Source of the DNA: Pseudomonadota bacterium
Lineage (GTDB): Bacteria; Pseudomonadota; Gammaproteobacteria; Burkholderiales; Burkholderiaceae_C
Assembly (NCBI GenBank): GCA_018241225.1
Contig: JAFEEG010000045.1
Location: 1-60,644 of the forward strand
Direction: 5' to 3'
Length of the DNA stretch: 60,644 nt
Of this stretch, positions 60,639 through 60,644 are shown piece after piece. The stretch's first letter is position 1. Every line of letters starts with the position of its first letter. The notes beneath the pieces were generated by a model. It searched no databases and had not been told where the DNA came from. It worked only from the letters and a program-made list of their open reading frames with translations. The position numbers were made by a program, and so were the translations under genes.

Positions 60639-60644
60639 AGGAGC

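Larger units (their letters stand above)
59740..60644 (+). mobile_element. Truncated IS110-family insertion sequence
   Basis: The transposase and its hairpin-rich 5' non-coding leader form the left part of an IS110-type element that runs to the window end. The left boundary is approximate: IS110 elements lack clear inverted repeats, so it cannot be set from this sequence alone. The right part is missing or lies beyond the window. Confidence 0.7.

Overview
The window looks like a chromosome segment of a high-GC betaproteobacterium, most likely of the family Comamonadaceae. The basis is the GC-rich coding bias, a Bug-type periplasmic tricarboxylate-binding protein, a phasin with a lysine-rich tail, SlmA beside galE and argB, and an acyl-CoA dehydrogenase/TetR fatty-acid block. 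This placement is inference from gene content; no 16S or other marker is present.

Region 1 (about 0.1-6.9 kb) is a minus-strand beta-oxidation operon: TetR regulator, acyl-CoA dehydrogenase, small secreted DUF2147 protein, fused 3-hydroxyacyl-CoA dehydrogenase/enoyl-CoA hydratase, thiolase. Region 2 (about 7-16 kb) is a sugar-acid catabolism block. An FCD/GntR regulator drives an altronate-dehydratase-type enzyme and an Ldh-family dehydrogenase. Divergent from it are two short-chain dehydrogenases and a fumarylacetoacetase-fold hydrolase. A PdxA-type dehydrogenase and a TTT-type binding protein sit opposite a LysR regulator. Region 3 (about 16-21.6 kb) holds a DUF2501 secreted protein, katG, slmA, galE and argB.

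Region 4 (about 21.6-51 kb) is a large surface-polysaccharide (O-antigen-like) locus. It has a WecA-type initiating phosphoglycosyltransferase, about eleven glycosyltransferases (two of them double-domain), a rhamnan-synthesis F protein, ManC, an ABC exporter (Wzm/Wzt), a second galE, a polysaccharide pyruvyl transferase, a methyltransferase, the four dTDP-L-rhamnose genes and gmd. No Wzx or Wzy is seen, which fits ABC-transporter-dependent export. Its centre (about 41.2-46.2 kb) is visibly more AT-rich than the flanks and carries a repeat-built coiled-coil protein and a glycosyltransferase with an extra C-terminal beta-sandwich-like domain, while Wzt itself lacks the usual C-terminal domain.

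Region 5 (about 51-60.6 kb) holds a phasin, a TetR regulator, a TPR-like protein, an acyl-CoA-binding protein, a CaiB/BaiF CoA-transferase, a lipoprotein aminopeptidase, a molybdopterin oxidoreductase, an amino-acid-type ABC binding protein broken by a 10-bp tandem duplication, a small basic secreted protein, and a C-terminally truncated IS110 transposase preceded by a hairpin-rich leader that could encode a bridge RNA.

The points most worth a second look are the IS110 leader, the repeat-built coiled-coil protein and relocated beta-sandwich in the polysaccharide locus, the 10-bp duplication, and several clean palindromic operators.
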